Shown here: positions 35,072-44,520 of the stretch, piece after piece | Layout of the letters: each line of letters opens with the position of its first letter | How positions within the stretch are numbered: position 1 is the stretch's first letter | Origin: Microbacterium sp. zg-Y818 | GTDB taxonomy: Bacteria; Actinomycetota; Actinomycetes; Actinomycetales; Microbacteriaceae | Direction: 5' to 3' | Assembly (NCBI RefSeq): GCF_030246905.1 | Contig: NZ_CP126741.1 | Span: 2,046,001 to 2,110,000, forward strand | DNA length: 64,000 nt | Notes under the pieces: model-generated | What the model was told of the DNA's origin: nothing | The model's input: the letters and a program-made list of their open reading frames with translations, nothing else | Database searches by the model: none | Translations under genes and position numbers: made by a program

Positions 35072-35085
35072 TTTGAACGATCAAA
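35072..35085. promoter_or_regulatory. Probable LacI-family operator
   Basis: TTTGA-ACGA-TCAAA with a central CG, typical of LacI-family half-site layout, 46 bp before the solute-binding protein start and 82 bp from the regulator start. No other copy was noticed in the window. Confidence 0.62.
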
Positions 35086-35130
35086 TTCGGGCGTCCGGTC
35101 CGCTCCGCCGAGGCATCGAAGGAGATTCCC

Positions 35131-36396
35131 ATGAAGCGACACACTGCGGTTCGCCTGCTGGGCGCCGGAGCTCTCGCCGCCACCGCCGCGCTCGTGCTGG
35201 CCGGGTGCGGGCAGGGATTCGCCGGCGACTCCGGCGGCGCATCGGACTCGGACGACGGGCTGACCGACTCCGACGACCCGATCCGCGTGATGATCGGCTC
35301 CAGCGGCGAGGCCGAGACGGCTGCCGTCGAAGACGCCGTCGCGGCGTGGGCCGCGGACGAGGGGGTCGACGCCGAGGTCGTCGCCGCGACCAACCTCAGC
35401 CAGGAGCTGGCGCAGGGCTTCGCCGCCGGCTCTCCTCCCGACCTGTTCTACCTCTCCACCGACCAGCTCGCCGGATTCGTCGAGAACGGCTCGGTGCGCG
35501 CCTACGGCGATCTGCTCGACAACAAGGACGACTTCTACCCCTCCCTGGTGGCCAACTTCACCGTGGACGGCGAATTCGTCTGCGCGCCGAAGGACTTCTC
35601 GACGCTGGCGCTCATCATCAACACGACCCTGTGGGAGCAGGCCGGACTCACCGAGGCGGACATCCCGACGACGTGGGATGAACTCGCGACGGTCGCTCAG
35701 ACCCTGACCACCGACGGCCGCGTGGGCCTCGCCTTCGGCGCGGAGTACCAGCGGGTGGGCGCCTTCATGGCAGAAGCCGGCGGGCGGCTGGTCAACGAGG
35801 ACGGCACCGAGGCGGTCGCCGACTCCCCCGAGAACGTCGAGGCCCTCACCTACGTCAAGGAGCACCTTGCCGACGGCACGTTCGCCTTCGCCGCCGACGT
35901 CGGCGCGGGCTGGGGCGGCGAGGCGTTCGGCAAGGAGCTGGCGGCGATGGTGATCGAAGGCAACTGGATCACCGGCGGGCTGAGCGCCGACTACCCCGAC
36001 GTGCAGTACACCGTGGCCGAGCTTCCCGCCGGTCCTGCCGGTGAGGGCACGCTGCAGTTCACCAACTGCTGGGGCATGGCCGCGGACAGCCCCAACCAGG
36101 AGGGGGTGCTCGACCTCGTCGAGTACCTGACGGACACCCAGCAGCAGCTGGCGTTCTCCGACGCCTTCGGTCCCATGCCTTCGATCGAGTCGGCGGCAGC
36201 CGACTGGGAGCAGGCGAACCCCGAGCTCGCACCCTTCCTCGCGGGCTCCGCGTACGCGATCGGCATGCCGACCAACGTGGGCGTCGGTGAAGTGCTCACC
36301 GACTTCAACGCGCAGCTCGAGTCGCTGGCGACGGGCGATCCGCAGCAGATTCTGCAGACGGTGCAGTCCAACCTCGAGGCCGTGGTCGGCGGCTGA
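35131..36396 (+). CDS. Sugar ABC transporter solute-binding lipoprotein (family 1)
   Basis: Protein of 421 residues. Signal LLGAGALAATAALVLAGC with a lipobox, then an extracellular solute-binding family-1 domain: IRVMIGSSGEAE, FAAGSPPDLFYLSTDQLAG, IPTTWDELATVAQTL and AMVIEGNWITG. The binding protein of a carbohydrate importer with the two permeases that follow. SD GAAGGAG is seen 8 bases before the ATG. Confidence 0.92.
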   Translation: MKRHTAVRLLGAGALAATAALVLAGCGQGFAGDSGGASDSDDGLTDSDDPIRVMIGSSGEAETAAVEDAVAAWAADEGVDAEVVAATNLSQELAQGFAAGSPPDLFYLSTDQLAGFVENGSVRAYGDLLDNKDDFYPSLVANFTVDGEFVCAPKDFSTLALIINTTLWEQAGLTEADIPTTWDELATVAQTLTTDGRVGLAFGAEYQRVGAFMAEAGGRLVNEDGTEAVADSPENVEALTYVKEHLADGTFAFAADVGAGWGGEAFGKELAAMVIEGNWITGGLSADYPDVQYTVAELPAGPAGEGTLQFTNCWGMAADSPNQEGVLDLVEYLTDTQQQLAFSDAFGPMPSIESAAADWEQANPELAPFLAGSAYAIGMPTNVGVGEVLTDFNAQLESLATGDPQQILQTVQSNLEAVVGG

Positions 36397-36397
36397 C

Positions 36398-37519
36398 GTG
36401 GCCACCGCCGCGCCGGCGTCCCACCGCAGCCGCTCGTCCGGCGGCATCCGTCGCGGTGAGGGCGCCGCGGGGTGGCTGTTCACCCTGCCGATCGTCGTGA
36501 TCCTCGGGCTGTTCCTCTTCATCCCCGTCCTCATGGCGCTGTGGGTCAGCTTCTCGGATTGGAGCGGACGCGGCAGCCCTCTTTCTTCGACCGTGTCGTT
36601 CATCGGTCTCGACAACTACGCCGCCATCACCACCGGCGGGGGCCTCGCCGAGCGCAACTTCGGCATCGCACTGCGCAACAACGCCTGGTACGTGCTGCTG
36701 GTCGTGCCGCTGCAGACGGCGCTGTCGCTGTTCCTCGCGGTGCTGGTCAACCGCGCGGTGCTGCGCGGCCGGGGGTTCTTCCGCACCGCGTTCTATTTCC
36801 CTTCGGTCACCAGCTCCGTGGCCATCACCGTGCTGTGGCTGTTCCTCTTCTCCACGACCGGCGTCATCAACGAGGTGCTGTCGTGGATCGGCATCGCCGG
36901 GCCGAACTGGTTCAACGACCCGCGCGGCATCGTCCACATCGCCCTGGGCGCCGGCGGCGAACCGGGTCCCGCTGCGCTGACGTCGGGGCAGTTCCTGGGC
37001 GTCACCTGGTGGGACTGGCTCGCCGGGCCGTCGGTGGCGATGACCGCCTTCATCCTGATGGCAGTGTTCACCACCAGCGGCACGTTCATGCTGCTCTTCC
37101 TCGCGGCGCTGCAGAACATCGGCGCAGAGCTGAGCGAAGCGGCGATGATGGACGGCGCCAACGCCTGGCAGCGCTTCTGGTTGATCACGCTCCCCCAGCT
37201 GCGCCCGACGCTGTTCACGGTGCTGACTCTGGGGCTGATCGGATGCTGGCAGGTGTTCGACCAGATCTACACCGGCACCCAGGGCGCGCCCGGCAAGACC
37301 ACGATCACCCCCGCCTACCTGTCGTACACGTCGGCCTTCACCGATCAGCAGTGGGGAATCGGCGCGGCGATCTCGTTCATCCTGTTCCTCATCATCATCG
37401 TGTTCACCGTGTTCCAGCGCTGGGCGCTGCGCGAACGGGCGGTCTCGATGCGGCGCCGCCGGCCGTATGAGCAGGCCGTCGCCGCCGCTGCTGCCGCTCG
37501 CGGGAAGGAAGCGCCATGA
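36398..37519 (+). CDS. Sugar ABC transporter permease (MalF type)
   Basis: Protein of 373 residues, multi-pass. The GTG start at 36398 lies one base after the upstream stop. The cytoplasmic EAA loop EAAMMDGANAWQRFWLITLP contacts the ATPase. The first membrane segment is WLFTLPIVVILGLFLFI. A long periplasmic loop between segments is typical of the MalF role. No ATPase gene follows. Confidence 0.93.
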   Translation: MATAAPASHRSRSSGGIRRGEGAAGWLFTLPIVVILGLFLFIPVLMALWVSFSDWSGRGSPLSSTVSFIGLDNYAAITTGGGLAERNFGIALRNNAWYVLLVVPLQTALSLFLAVLVNRAVLRGRGFFRTAFYFPSVTSSVAITVLWLFLFSTTGVINEVLSWIGIAGPNWFNDPRGIVHIALGAGGEPGPAALTSGQFLGVTWWDWLAGPSVAMTAFILMAVFTTSGTFMLLFLAALQNIGAELSEAAMMDGANAWQRFWLITLPQLRPTLFTVLTLGLIGCWQVFDQIYTGTQGAPGKTTITPAYLSYTSAFTDQQWGIGAAISFILFLIIIVFTVFQRWALRERAVSMRRRRPYEQAVAAAAAARGKEAP

Positions 37520-38427
37520 CCACCACCACGGCCCTCACCCAGGAGGCCCTCTTCGATCAGCCGCCCGACCGTCCGGCGCGGCGCCCCCGCCGACTGCCAC
37601 CGGGGCGCCTCACGATGCAGGTGCTGCTGTACGTGCTGCTCATCCTGCTGGCGATCATCTACATCTTCCCGTTCCTCGTGCAGGTGGCGACCTCGTTCAA
37701 GACCGACAACGAGGCCACCACCGACGCCGTCTCGCTGATCCCTGCGACCGTCAGCTTCGCCGCCTACGAGCGCCTCTTCACCCGCAGCGACTTCCCCCTG
37801 TGGTTCGCCAATTCGGCGGTCGTCACGGTGCTCGTGACCCTCGGCCGTGTGTTCTTCGTCTCCCTCGCCGGCTACGCCCTGGCACGCCTGCGGTTCCGCG
37901 GACGCGGTTTCGTGTTCGCCATGGTGGTCGGCGTCATGGCCGTCCCCTCGGTGGTGCTGCTGATCCCCAAGTTCCTGGTCCTGAACCAGCTCGGCATCTA
38001 CGACTCCTACGCCGGCATGGTCATACCCCTGCTGGTGGATGCCGCGGGGGTGTTCATCATGAAGAACTTCTTCGAGTCCATCCCGCCGTCGGTGGAGGAG
38101 CAGGCGCGCATCGACGGGGCGGGGACCTTCCGCATCTTCTGGTCGATCGTGCTGCCGATGGCCCGCCCCGCCGTCGTGACGATCGTGATCCTCTCGTTCC
38201 AGGGGTCGTGGAACGAGCTGAGCCACTTCATCGTGTCGACGCAGTCCCCGGAGCTGACCACCCTCACCAAGGGCGTCGCCTCGCTGGCATCGGGCCAGCT
38301 CAGCCAGGGCAACCAGTACCCCTTGAAGCTCGCCGCCGCGGCGATCATGACGATCCCCGTCGCGGTGATGTTCTTCATCTTCCAGAAGCGGATCATGAAC
38401 ACGACCGAGGGCGCGGTCAAGGAATGA
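37516..38427 (+). CDS. Sugar ABC transporter permease (MalG type)
   Basis: Protein of 303 residues; starts on the upstream stop (ATGA). It opens with VLLYVLLILLAIIYIFPFLV, and the EAA loop is EEQARIDGAGTFRIFWSIVLP. Partner of the preceding permease. Its stop overlaps the glucosidase-like gene. Confidence 0.94.
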   Translation: MTTTTALTQEALFDQPPDRPARRPRRLPPGRLTMQVLLYVLLILLAIIYIFPFLVQVATSFKTDNEATTDAVSLIPATVSFAAYERLFTRSDFPLWFANSAVVTVLVTLGRVFFVSLAGYALARLRFRGRGFVFAMVVGVMAVPSVVLLIPKFLVLNQLGIYDSYAGMVIPLLVDAAGVFIMKNFFESIPPSVEEQARIDGAGTFRIFWSIVLPMARPAVVTIVILSFQGSWNELSHFIVSTQSPELTTLTKGVASLASGQLSQGNQYPLKLAAAAIMTIPVAVMFFIFQKRIMNTTEGAVKE

Positions 38428-40319
38428 GTGCGGGCTGGCAGCCGTTCCTCTCGGACCGCGTCGTGGCGCTGCGTGCCCCGACCCAGGTCTGGTCGGGGCG
38501 CGACGGTGACGCCGGGGGCACCGCCATCGAGGGGATCTACCACGGCGACACCCGCTTCCTGAGGCACGTGCGCCTCGAATACCGCGCGCCCGAGGGAAAG
38601 TGGCAGCCACCCGAGCCCATTTCCGTGATGTCCCGCGATGCCGCCACGGTGATCTTCGGGAGCCTGCTGCGCGGCGTCGACGACGCCACGCCCGACCCGA
38701 AGGTGCGTCTGGAACGCCTCCGCGAGGTGCGCAGCGGTGTCGTGACCGAGACGCTGCGACTGCATTCACACCTGAACCGGCCGCTCGTCGTGCTGCTGCG
38801 CGTTCGCCTCACCCCCGACTTCTCGCCGCTGCAGGAGGTGAAATCCGGGGCGGCGCCTCGCACGGACTGGTCCGCCACCGGCGCGGGATCCACCGTGCAG
38901 GTGCGCCGCGGGCAGACGTGCATCGATCTGGTGGCACCGACGGCCACCACAACCGTGGACGAGCCGGGCAACGAGGTGACGCTCGTCTGGCAGGTGCGCT
39001 GCGAGCCCCGCTCTTCGACCGAGGTGACGTGGCGGGCGCAGCTGGTCGATCCGGCGCTGGTCGTGCTGCCCGCCGGGCGCCCCGTGCCGTGGTCAGTGGA
39101 ACTCCCGGAGCAGATCGACCCCCGGCTGCGCATGTGGGTGCACTACGCGCTGTCCGATCTCGACGCCCTGCGCCTGGCGCTGCCCATTGCGCCTCATGAC
39201 GAATTCTTCGCCGCCGGCGCCCCGTGGTTCTTCACGCTCTTCGGACGTGACTCCCTGTGGACCGCGCGCATGCTGCTGCCGGTGGACACCACGATGGCGG
39301 CATCCACCCTGCGTGTGCTCGCCCGACTGCAGGGCACGAAAGACGATCCGGAGAGCGCCGAACAGCCGGGCAAGATCGCGCACGAGCTGCGGGCGGTGGA
39401 ATTCGCCATGCCGGGCGAAGGCATCGTGCTGCCTCCGCTGTACTACGGCACCGTCGACGCCACACCGCTGTGGGTGTGCCTGCTCGTGGATGCCGCGAGC
39501 GCCGGCATGCCCGAGGACGACGTGCGCCAGCTGCTTCCGAACCTGCGGGCAGCGCTCGAGTGGATCGACCACGCCGCCGCCGACGGTTTCGTGGAATACC
39601 TCGATGAGACCGATCATGGGCTGTCGAACCAAGGATGGAAGGACTCCGGCGACTCGATCCAGTGGCGCGACGGCACCCTGGCGGCAGGACCCATCGCCCT
39701 GTGCGAGGTGCAGGGCTACGCCTACGAGGCCGCGGCCGGGGCTGCCGCGCTGCTGGACAGTCTGGGCGAGCCCGGCGGCGAGCGCCTGCGCGCGTGGGCG
39801 GAGTCTCTGCGGGACCGTTTTCGCGATCGGTTCTGGGTGCAGACGCCAGAGGGCCGGTACCCCGCGATCGCGCTGGACCGCGACGGCCGAGGCGTCGACA
39901 CGCTGACCAGCAACATCGGTCATCTGCTGGGCACCGGCATCCTCTCCCCCGCAGAAGAGGCCGAGGTCTCCGCGTTGCTGGTCGGGCCCACGATGTCGTC
40001 CGGGTTCGGTGTGCGCACCATGTCGACGGCCGCGGCGGGATACTGGCCGCTCAGCTACCACGGCGGGAGCGTCTGGGCCCACGACTCCGCGATCATCGCC
40101 CGCGGCATGGCGCGTGCGGGACGTGAGGAAGACGCCCGCGTCGTCGTCGAAGGGCTGCTCGCGGCGGCGGAGGCGTTCGAGTTCCGCATGCCGGAGCTTC
40201 ACGCCGGGGATGCCGCGACGACCGCCCCGGCGCCGGCACCGTATCCGGCGGCGTGCCGACCGCAGGCCTGGTCGGCGGCCGCGGCGATCGTGTGCCTGCA
40301 GATCGCGACGCGGCGCTGA
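38424..40319 (+). CDS. Amylo-alpha-1,6-glucosidase-like (glycogen debranching N-terminal and GH) enzyme
   Basis: Protein of 631 residues with an N-terminal glycogen-debranching-type beta domain (residues about 1-230: EGIYHGDTRFLRHVRLEY) and a C-terminal (alpha/alpha)6 domain: GAPWFFTLFGRDSLWTARML, DQGWKDSGDSIQ-like NQGWKDSGD, DTLTSNIGHLLGTGIL and SYHGGSVWAHDSAI. No signal peptide, so it acts inside the cell on an imported oligosaccharide. The start overlaps the permease stop (ATGA). Members of this group cleave alpha-linked glucosides or related sugars; the exact specificity is open. Confidence 0.87.
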   Translation: MSAGWQPFLSDRVVALRAPTQVWSGRDGDAGGTAIEGIYHGDTRFLRHVRLEYRAPEGKWQPPEPISVMSRDAATVIFGSLLRGVDDATPDPKVRLERLREVRSGVVTETLRLHSHLNRPLVVLLRVRLTPDFSPLQEVKSGAAPRTDWSATGAGSTVQVRRGQTCIDLVAPTATTTVDEPGNEVTLVWQVRCEPRSSTEVTWRAQLVDPALVVLPAGRPVPWSVELPEQIDPRLRMWVHYALSDLDALRLALPIAPHDEFFAAGAPWFFTLFGRDSLWTARMLLPVDTTMAASTLRVLARLQGTKDDPESAEQPGKIAHELRAVEFAMPGEGIVLPPLYYGTVDATPLWVCLLVDAASAGMPEDDVRQLLPNLRAALEWIDHAAADGFVEYLDETDHGLSNQGWKDSGDSIQWRDGTLAAGPIALCEVQGYAYEAAAGAAALLDSLGEPGGERLRAWAESLRDRFRDRFWVQTPEGRYPAIALDRDGRGVDTLTSNIGHLLGTGILSPAEEAEVSALLVGPTMSSGFGVRTMSTAAAGYWPLSYHGGSVWAHDSAIIARGMARAGREEDARVVVEGLLAAAEAFEFRMPELHAGDAATTAPAPAPYPAACRPQAWSAAAAIVCLQIATRR

Positions 40320-40423
40320 CGGGGCCGGGCGACGGCGCCCGACGGTCGTGCGCGGCGATGCCCCGTCGACGGCCGACGGCGTCACGGATAGGCTCACCGG
40401 ATCGACGACGGAAGGACGCACCG

Positions 40424-41470
40424 ATGCGCGCTGCACGTTTCCACGGCAAAGAGGACCTCCGCGTGGAGGAGATCGACGAGCCCAGCCCCGGTCCGGGTCA
40501 GGTGAAGCTGCGCAACGGTTACTCGGGCATCTGCGGGTCGGACCTGCACGTCTACTACACGCCGGAGGCCGCCGGCATCGACATGGAGCATCCGCACCCG
40601 ATCACCGGGGCGATGCCCCCGCAGGTGCTGGGGCACGAGTTCGCCGGCACGGTCGTCGAAGTGGGTGAGGGCGTCGAGGGCATCTCGGTCGGGGACCGCG
40701 CGGCGGTCTGGCCCATCTACTACTGCGGTGAATGCCCTGCGTGCCGCAAGGGCATGTACAACGTGTGCCAGAAGATTGGGTTCCACGGGCTGACCTCCGA
40801 CGGCGGCGGCATGGCCGAGTTCACCACTGTGCCGGCGTCGATGCTGCATGTTCTCCCCGAGAACGTCGACCTGCGACTGGGCGCCCTCGTGGAGCCGATG
40901 TCGGTGGCGTGGCACGCCGTCTCGCTCGGCGACGTGCCCGCAGGCGGCTCGGCGTTGGTCGCGGGAGCGGGACCCATCGGCATCGGCGTGTGGTTCGCCC
41001 TCCGCGCCCAGGGCGTGGACCGCGTGCTCGTCTCGGAGCCGAGCGCGCAGCGCCGGGCGATCATCGAGGCGCTCGGTGCGCGCACCGTCGACCCGGTGGA
41101 CGGTGACCTCGCCGCGGCCGTCGCCGAACTCACCGACGGCGACGGCGTGGACGTCGCATTCGACGCTGCCGGGGCGGGTCCCGCCATCACCTCGGGGCTC
41201 GCCAGCCTGACCCCCGGTGGCCGGGTCATCGTGGTCGCCCTGCACGAGCGGGCCATGGAGTTCAACCCCACGCAGCTCGTCATGGCCGAGACCGGCATCG
41301 CCGGCAGCCTCGCCTACCTTCCCGAGGACTTCGACGCCGTCATCGCGGCGATGGCCGCCGGGGCGTACGACACGACGGGATGGGTCGAAGAAGTGGACAT
41401 CGACGGCGTGGTCGACGCCTTCCACCGGCTGCGCTCGGGAGCCGGCGCGAAGATCCTCGTGCGCGCCTGA
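40424..41470 (+). CDS. 2,3-butanediol-type zinc alcohol dehydrogenase
   Basis: Protein of 348 residues in the medium-chain dehydrogenase family. Catalytic zinc ligands are in GICGSDLH and GHEFAG; the structural zinc loop is CGECPACRKGMYNVC. The Rossmann motif is SALVAGAGPIGIG. Similar to (R,R)-butanediol dehydrogenase and related sorbitol dehydrogenases. It may belong to the sugar operon (104 bp gap) or act alone. Confidence 0.9.
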   Translation: MRAARFHGKEDLRVEEIDEPSPGPGQVKLRNGYSGICGSDLHVYYTPEAAGIDMEHPHPITGAMPPQVLGHEFAGTVVEVGEGVEGISVGDRAAVWPIYYCGECPACRKGMYNVCQKIGFHGLTSDGGGMAEFTTVPASMLHVLPENVDLRLGALVEPMSVAWHAVSLGDVPAGGSALVAGAGPIGIGVWFALRAQGVDRVLVSEPSAQRRAIIEALGARTVDPVDGDLAAAVAELTDGDGVDVAFDAAGAGPAITSGLASLTPGGRVIVVALHERAMEFNPTQLVMAETGIAGSLAYLPEDFDAVIAAMAAGAYDTTGWVEEVDIDGVVDAFHRLRSGAGAKILVRA

Positions 41471-41473
41471 GGC

Positions 41474-41950
41474 TCAGTCCACCGCTGCGACGCGGCCGCC
41501 GGTGAGGGCGACCAGCTCGTCGAAAGTCAGCGGGAACACGGTGTGCGGCGTGCCCGCGGCCGCCCAGATCTCGGGGAACTCCGCGAGCATTTCGTCCACG
41601 ATCGTCGGGAGGGGCGCGGGGTGGCCGGTGGGAGCCACTCCCCCTATCGCCTGACCCGTGGCATCCCTCACCTGCTGTGCGGTGGCCCGCTCGATACGCC
41701 GGCGGCCCAGCCGGGCGGCGAGCGCGGCGGTGTCGACACGGTGCGCACCGCTGGTCATCACCAGCAGCGGCTCGCCGTCCGACCAGAAGACGAGGCTGTT
41801 CGCGATGGCGCCGACCTCGACCCCGAGGGCGGCGGCGGCCTGCGCAGCGGTGGCGGCGGCATCAGGCAGCACGACGATCTCGCCCGGAATGCCGGATGCC
41901 CGAAGCGCCGCGTGAACGAGCTTGCTGCGAGGAGGGAGGTGCGCTGTCAC
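41474..41950 (-). CDS. YbaK/EbsC-type aminoacyl-tRNA deacylase
   Basis: Protein of 158 residues with the YbaK fold: IVVLPDAAATAAQAAAALGVEVG, IANSLVFWSDGEPLLVMTSGAHRVD and AIGGVAPTGH. It hydrolyses misacylated tRNA in characterised relatives. The C-terminal segment HTVFPLTFDELVALTGG is typical. Confidence 0.88.
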   Translation of the reverse strand: MTAHLPPRSKLVHAALRASGIPGEIVVLPDAAATAAQAAAALGVEVGAIANSLVFWSDGEPLLVMTSGAHRVDTAALAARLGRRRIERATAQQVRDATGQAIGGVAPTGHPAPLPTIVDEMLAEFPEIWAAAGTPHTVFPLTFDELVALTGGRVAAVD

Positions 41951-41973
41951 GCTCCTCAGCCTAGAGTCAGGCC

Positions 41974-42417
41974 ATGGCCGACCTGTTCGACGTCGACAAA
42001 CCCGCCCACGCCATGGCCCGTACGCGCCTGAGCACCGATCTCATCGCCTGGCTGGTGACCACCACCGCCGAAGGACGCCCGCACCCGACACCGGTGTGGT
42101 TCTTCTGGCACGACGGCGCCATCACGATCCTCAGCGAGCCGGACACCCTCAAGGTGAAGCATCTGGAGCGGGGGTCGCAGGCCGTCGTGCACCTCGACTC
42201 GGGCGGGGCGTTCGGTGACGACATCGTAGTGCTGCACGGCGACGCGCGCCTCGAGCCGGACGGCGCGGCCCCCTGGCTCGAAGAGTTCCGCGAGCCGTAC
42301 GACGCGAAGTACCACAGCGCGATCGCCGCCTACGGCATGCCGCTGGAGCAGTTCGGCCACACGTTCTCGACGCGCATCGTGTTCACGCCGACGCGCCTGG
42401 TGGCCTGGGGCGGCTGA
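41974..42417 (+). CDS. PPOX-class flavin- or F420-dependent enzyme
   Basis: Protein of 147 residues with the split-barrel fold of pyridoxamine-phosphate oxidase relatives: IAWLVTTTAEGRPHPTPVWFFW and a later LKVKHLERGSQAVVHLD. In actinobacteria such small proteins usually use F420 (TIGR03618 and related groups). Substrate unknown. It is transcribed divergently from the YbaK gene across 23 bp. Confidence 0.83.
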   Translation: MADLFDVDKPAHAMARTRLSTDLIAWLVTTTAEGRPHPTPVWFFWHDGAITILSEPDTLKVKHLERGSQAVVHLDSGGAFGDDIVVLHGDARLEPDGAAPWLEEFREPYDAKYHSAIAAYGMPLEQFGHTFSTRIVFTPTRLVAWGG

Positions 42418-42522
42418 GCCGGGCCTCGATCCGGCGGCACCGGTCATGCACAATGGGGAATGATGCCGCAACGCCGCGGCTTCGGGAGTGCAGCCCACAA
42501 GGCCCGCCGAAAGAGGATCGCG

Positions 42523-43596
42523 ATGACCACCGCCCTGCCCTTGCCTGATGTCACCCACGAGCGCGTGGAGGTGATCACGGGGCGACGGAGTGGCCTGTTC
42601 CTCGTCGTCGCCCTGCACTCCTCGGTTCTCGGGTCCGCCCTCGGCGGCGCCCGCCTGTGGACGTATCCGCACTGGAGCGACGCGCTCGGCGATGCCCTGC
42701 GCCTCTCGGCCGCGATGACCCTGAAGAACGCCGCGGCAGGTCTCGATGCCGGCGGTGGCAAAGCCGTGATCGGGCTCGAGCCCGGCACCGTGCTCGACAC
42801 TGCACGCCGCCGGGCCGCCTTCCTCGACCTCGGCGACGCCGTGGAATCCCTCGGCGGTCTGTACCGCACCGCGGAGGACGTCGGCTCAACCACCGACGAC
42901 ATGCTGGTGGTGTCCGAGCGCACCGCCCACGTGGTGGGCCTCCCCAACGCCGTCGGCGGCTCCGGGGAGCCCGCCGGCCCCACGAGCCTCGGTGTCTACG
43001 AGTCGCTGCGCGCCACCCTCGAACGCGTCACCGGCTCCCCGGATGTCGCCGGCCGCCGCATCACGATCTCCGGCCTCGGCCAGGTCGGGAGCCGACTCGC
43101 GGTGCGCCTGTCCGCCGAAGGCGCCGCCCTCACGGTCACGGACGTCAACCCCGCCAAGCGGCACCTCGCCGCCGACCTGGGCGCCGCGTGGGTCGAGCCC
43201 GGCACTGAGCACCTGACGCCCGCCGACGTCTTCGTTCCGGCCGGCATCGGCGGCCTGCTCACCGACGACGTCATCGACGCCCTCGATGCCACCGCCGTCT
43301 GCGGCCCCGCCAACAACCCCCTGGCGTCCCATGCCGGGGCGGATCGGCTGGCCGCCCGTGGCATCCTCTACGCCCCCGACTTCGTCGTCAACGCCGGCGG
43401 CGTCATCTACCTCGACTCCGCGGCGAAGCAGCTGGGCACCCGCCCGCAGATCTTCGAGCGGGTCGCGGGCATCGGCGACACGCTGCGGCGCATCTTCGAC
43501 GAAGCCGCCGAAGCCGGCGTCACCCCGCTGGCCGCGGCGGAAGAGCTCGCCGCGGAGCGCCTGGCGGCAGGGTCGCGAGAGACCGCCCTGACCTAA
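42523..43596 (+). CDS. Leu/Val/Phe dehydrogenase family
   Basis: Protein of 357 residues of the Glu/Leu/Phe/Val dehydrogenase superfamily. DAGGGKAVIGL carries the catalytic lysine, ISGLGQVGSRLAVRLS is the NAD site and PAGIGGLLTDDVID with CGPANNPL follows. It converts an amino acid to its oxo acid. The ATG at 42523 with AGAGGA 5 bases upstream is preferred to the ATG at 42460. Confidence 0.9.
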   Translation: MTTALPLPDVTHERVEVITGRRSGLFLVVALHSSVLGSALGGARLWTYPHWSDALGDALRLSAAMTLKNAAAGLDAGGGKAVIGLEPGTVLDTARRRAAFLDLGDAVESLGGLYRTAEDVGSTTDDMLVVSERTAHVVGLPNAVGGSGEPAGPTSLGVYESLRATLERVTGSPDVAGRRITISGLGQVGSRLAVRLSAEGAALTVTDVNPAKRHLAADLGAAWVEPGTEHLTPADVFVPAGIGGLLTDDVIDALDATAVCGPANNPLASHAGADRLAARGILYAPDFVVNAGGVIYLDSAAKQLGTRPQIFERVAGIGDTLRRIFDEAAEAGVTPLAAAEELAAERLAAGSRETALT

Positions 43597-43647
43597 CAAC
43601 GCGCGTGGGTCTTCCTCGCCTCCGCCGGTCGTGACATCGTGTGCCCC

Positions 43648-44373
43648 ATGAGCGCATCGGGCACGACCGGCGGCACCTCGAGGACAGGCGGCGGCGCCCT
43701 CGCCTCACGGCTGAACCGCCTGCGGGCGGGGGTACTCGGAGCAAACGACGGCATCGTGTCGGTCGCGGCCGTCGTGGTCGGCGTCGCCGGCGCCAACGCG
43801 CAGTCGTCGCACGTCATCACGGCGGGAGCTGCCGCCCTCATCGGCGGCGCCATATCGATGGCCGTCGGCGAGTACGTGTCGGTCAGCAGCCAGCGCGACA
43901 CCGAGCGCGCACTGATCGAGAAGGAGAAGAACGAGCTGCGCGACACCCCCGGTGATGAGCTCGACCAGCTCACTGGGGTGTACCGCGACAGAGGGCTGTC
44001 AGAGGCGACGGCGCGGCAGGTCGCTCAGGAGCTGACCGAGCAGGATGCCCTCGGCTCGCACCTCGAGGCCGAGTACGCGATCAGCCGCGAGGGGGTCGTG
44101 AGCCCGTGGGCGGCGGCCTTCACCTCGGGCATCGCGTTCGTGCTGGGAGCGATCCTGCCCATGGCGGCGATCCTGCTGCCGCCGGCCGACTGGCGCGTGC
44201 CGGCGACCTTCGTCACGGTACTGATCGCGCTCGCGGTCACCGGCGCCGTCGCCGCCCGCATGAGTGGCGCGCCGGCGCTGCGTGCCATGACCCGAACGGT
44301 GGTGGGCGGCGCGCTGGCCCTCGGCGCGACGTGGGCGGTGGGCCTGCTGCTGGATACCACCGGCGTGGTCTAG
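43648..44373 (+). CDS. VIT1/CCC1-family iron or manganese transporter
   Basis: Protein of 241 residues with three to five membrane segments: LRAGVLGANDGIVSVAAVVVG and AAALIGGAISMAVGEYVSVSSQRDTE match the VIT1/CCC1 signature, and SPWAAAFTSGIAFVLGAILPM is the second half. The middle helical region with acidic residues (ALIEKEKNELRD) corresponds to the cytoplasmic metal-binding domain. ATG at 43648 is used; a GTG at 43639 is possible. Confidence 0.92.
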   Translation: MSASGTTGGTSRTGGGALASRLNRLRAGVLGANDGIVSVAAVVVGVAGANAQSSHVITAGAAALIGGAISMAVGEYVSVSSQRDTERALIEKEKNELRDTPGDELDQLTGVYRDRGLSEATARQVAQELTEQDALGSHLEAEYAISREGVVSPWAAAFTSGIAFVLGAILPMAAILLPPADWRVPATFVTVLIALAVTGAVAARMSGAPALRAMTRTVVGGALALGATWAVGLLLDTTGVV

Positions 44374-44378
44374 CCTTC

Positions 44379-44434
44379 CGCGGGCCACGTGGCCGCCGGC
44401 CCGCGGGATCGGCGTGCACAACGACGCCGATCCC
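44379..44434. repeat. Two adjacent perfect hairpins between convergent genes
   Basis: CGCGGGCC/GGCCCGCG (44379-44386 and 44398-44405) is followed directly by GGGATCGGCGT/ACGCCGATCCC (44405-44415 and 44424-44434), an 11-bp perfect stem with an 8-base loop. The loop side GGCGTGCACAACG (44411-44423) has a second, 13-bp perfect partner CGTTGTGCACGCC at 44491-44503. They may be terminators for both neighbours; neither has a long T tract. Confidence 0.6.
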
Positions 44435-44520
44435 GGCGGAAGTCACCGGCCCCGGGGGCCTGACGCCGCCCGACGCCTACGCGTTGCCGACGTTGTGCAC
44501 GCCGACGGTCCCGCCCCGCG

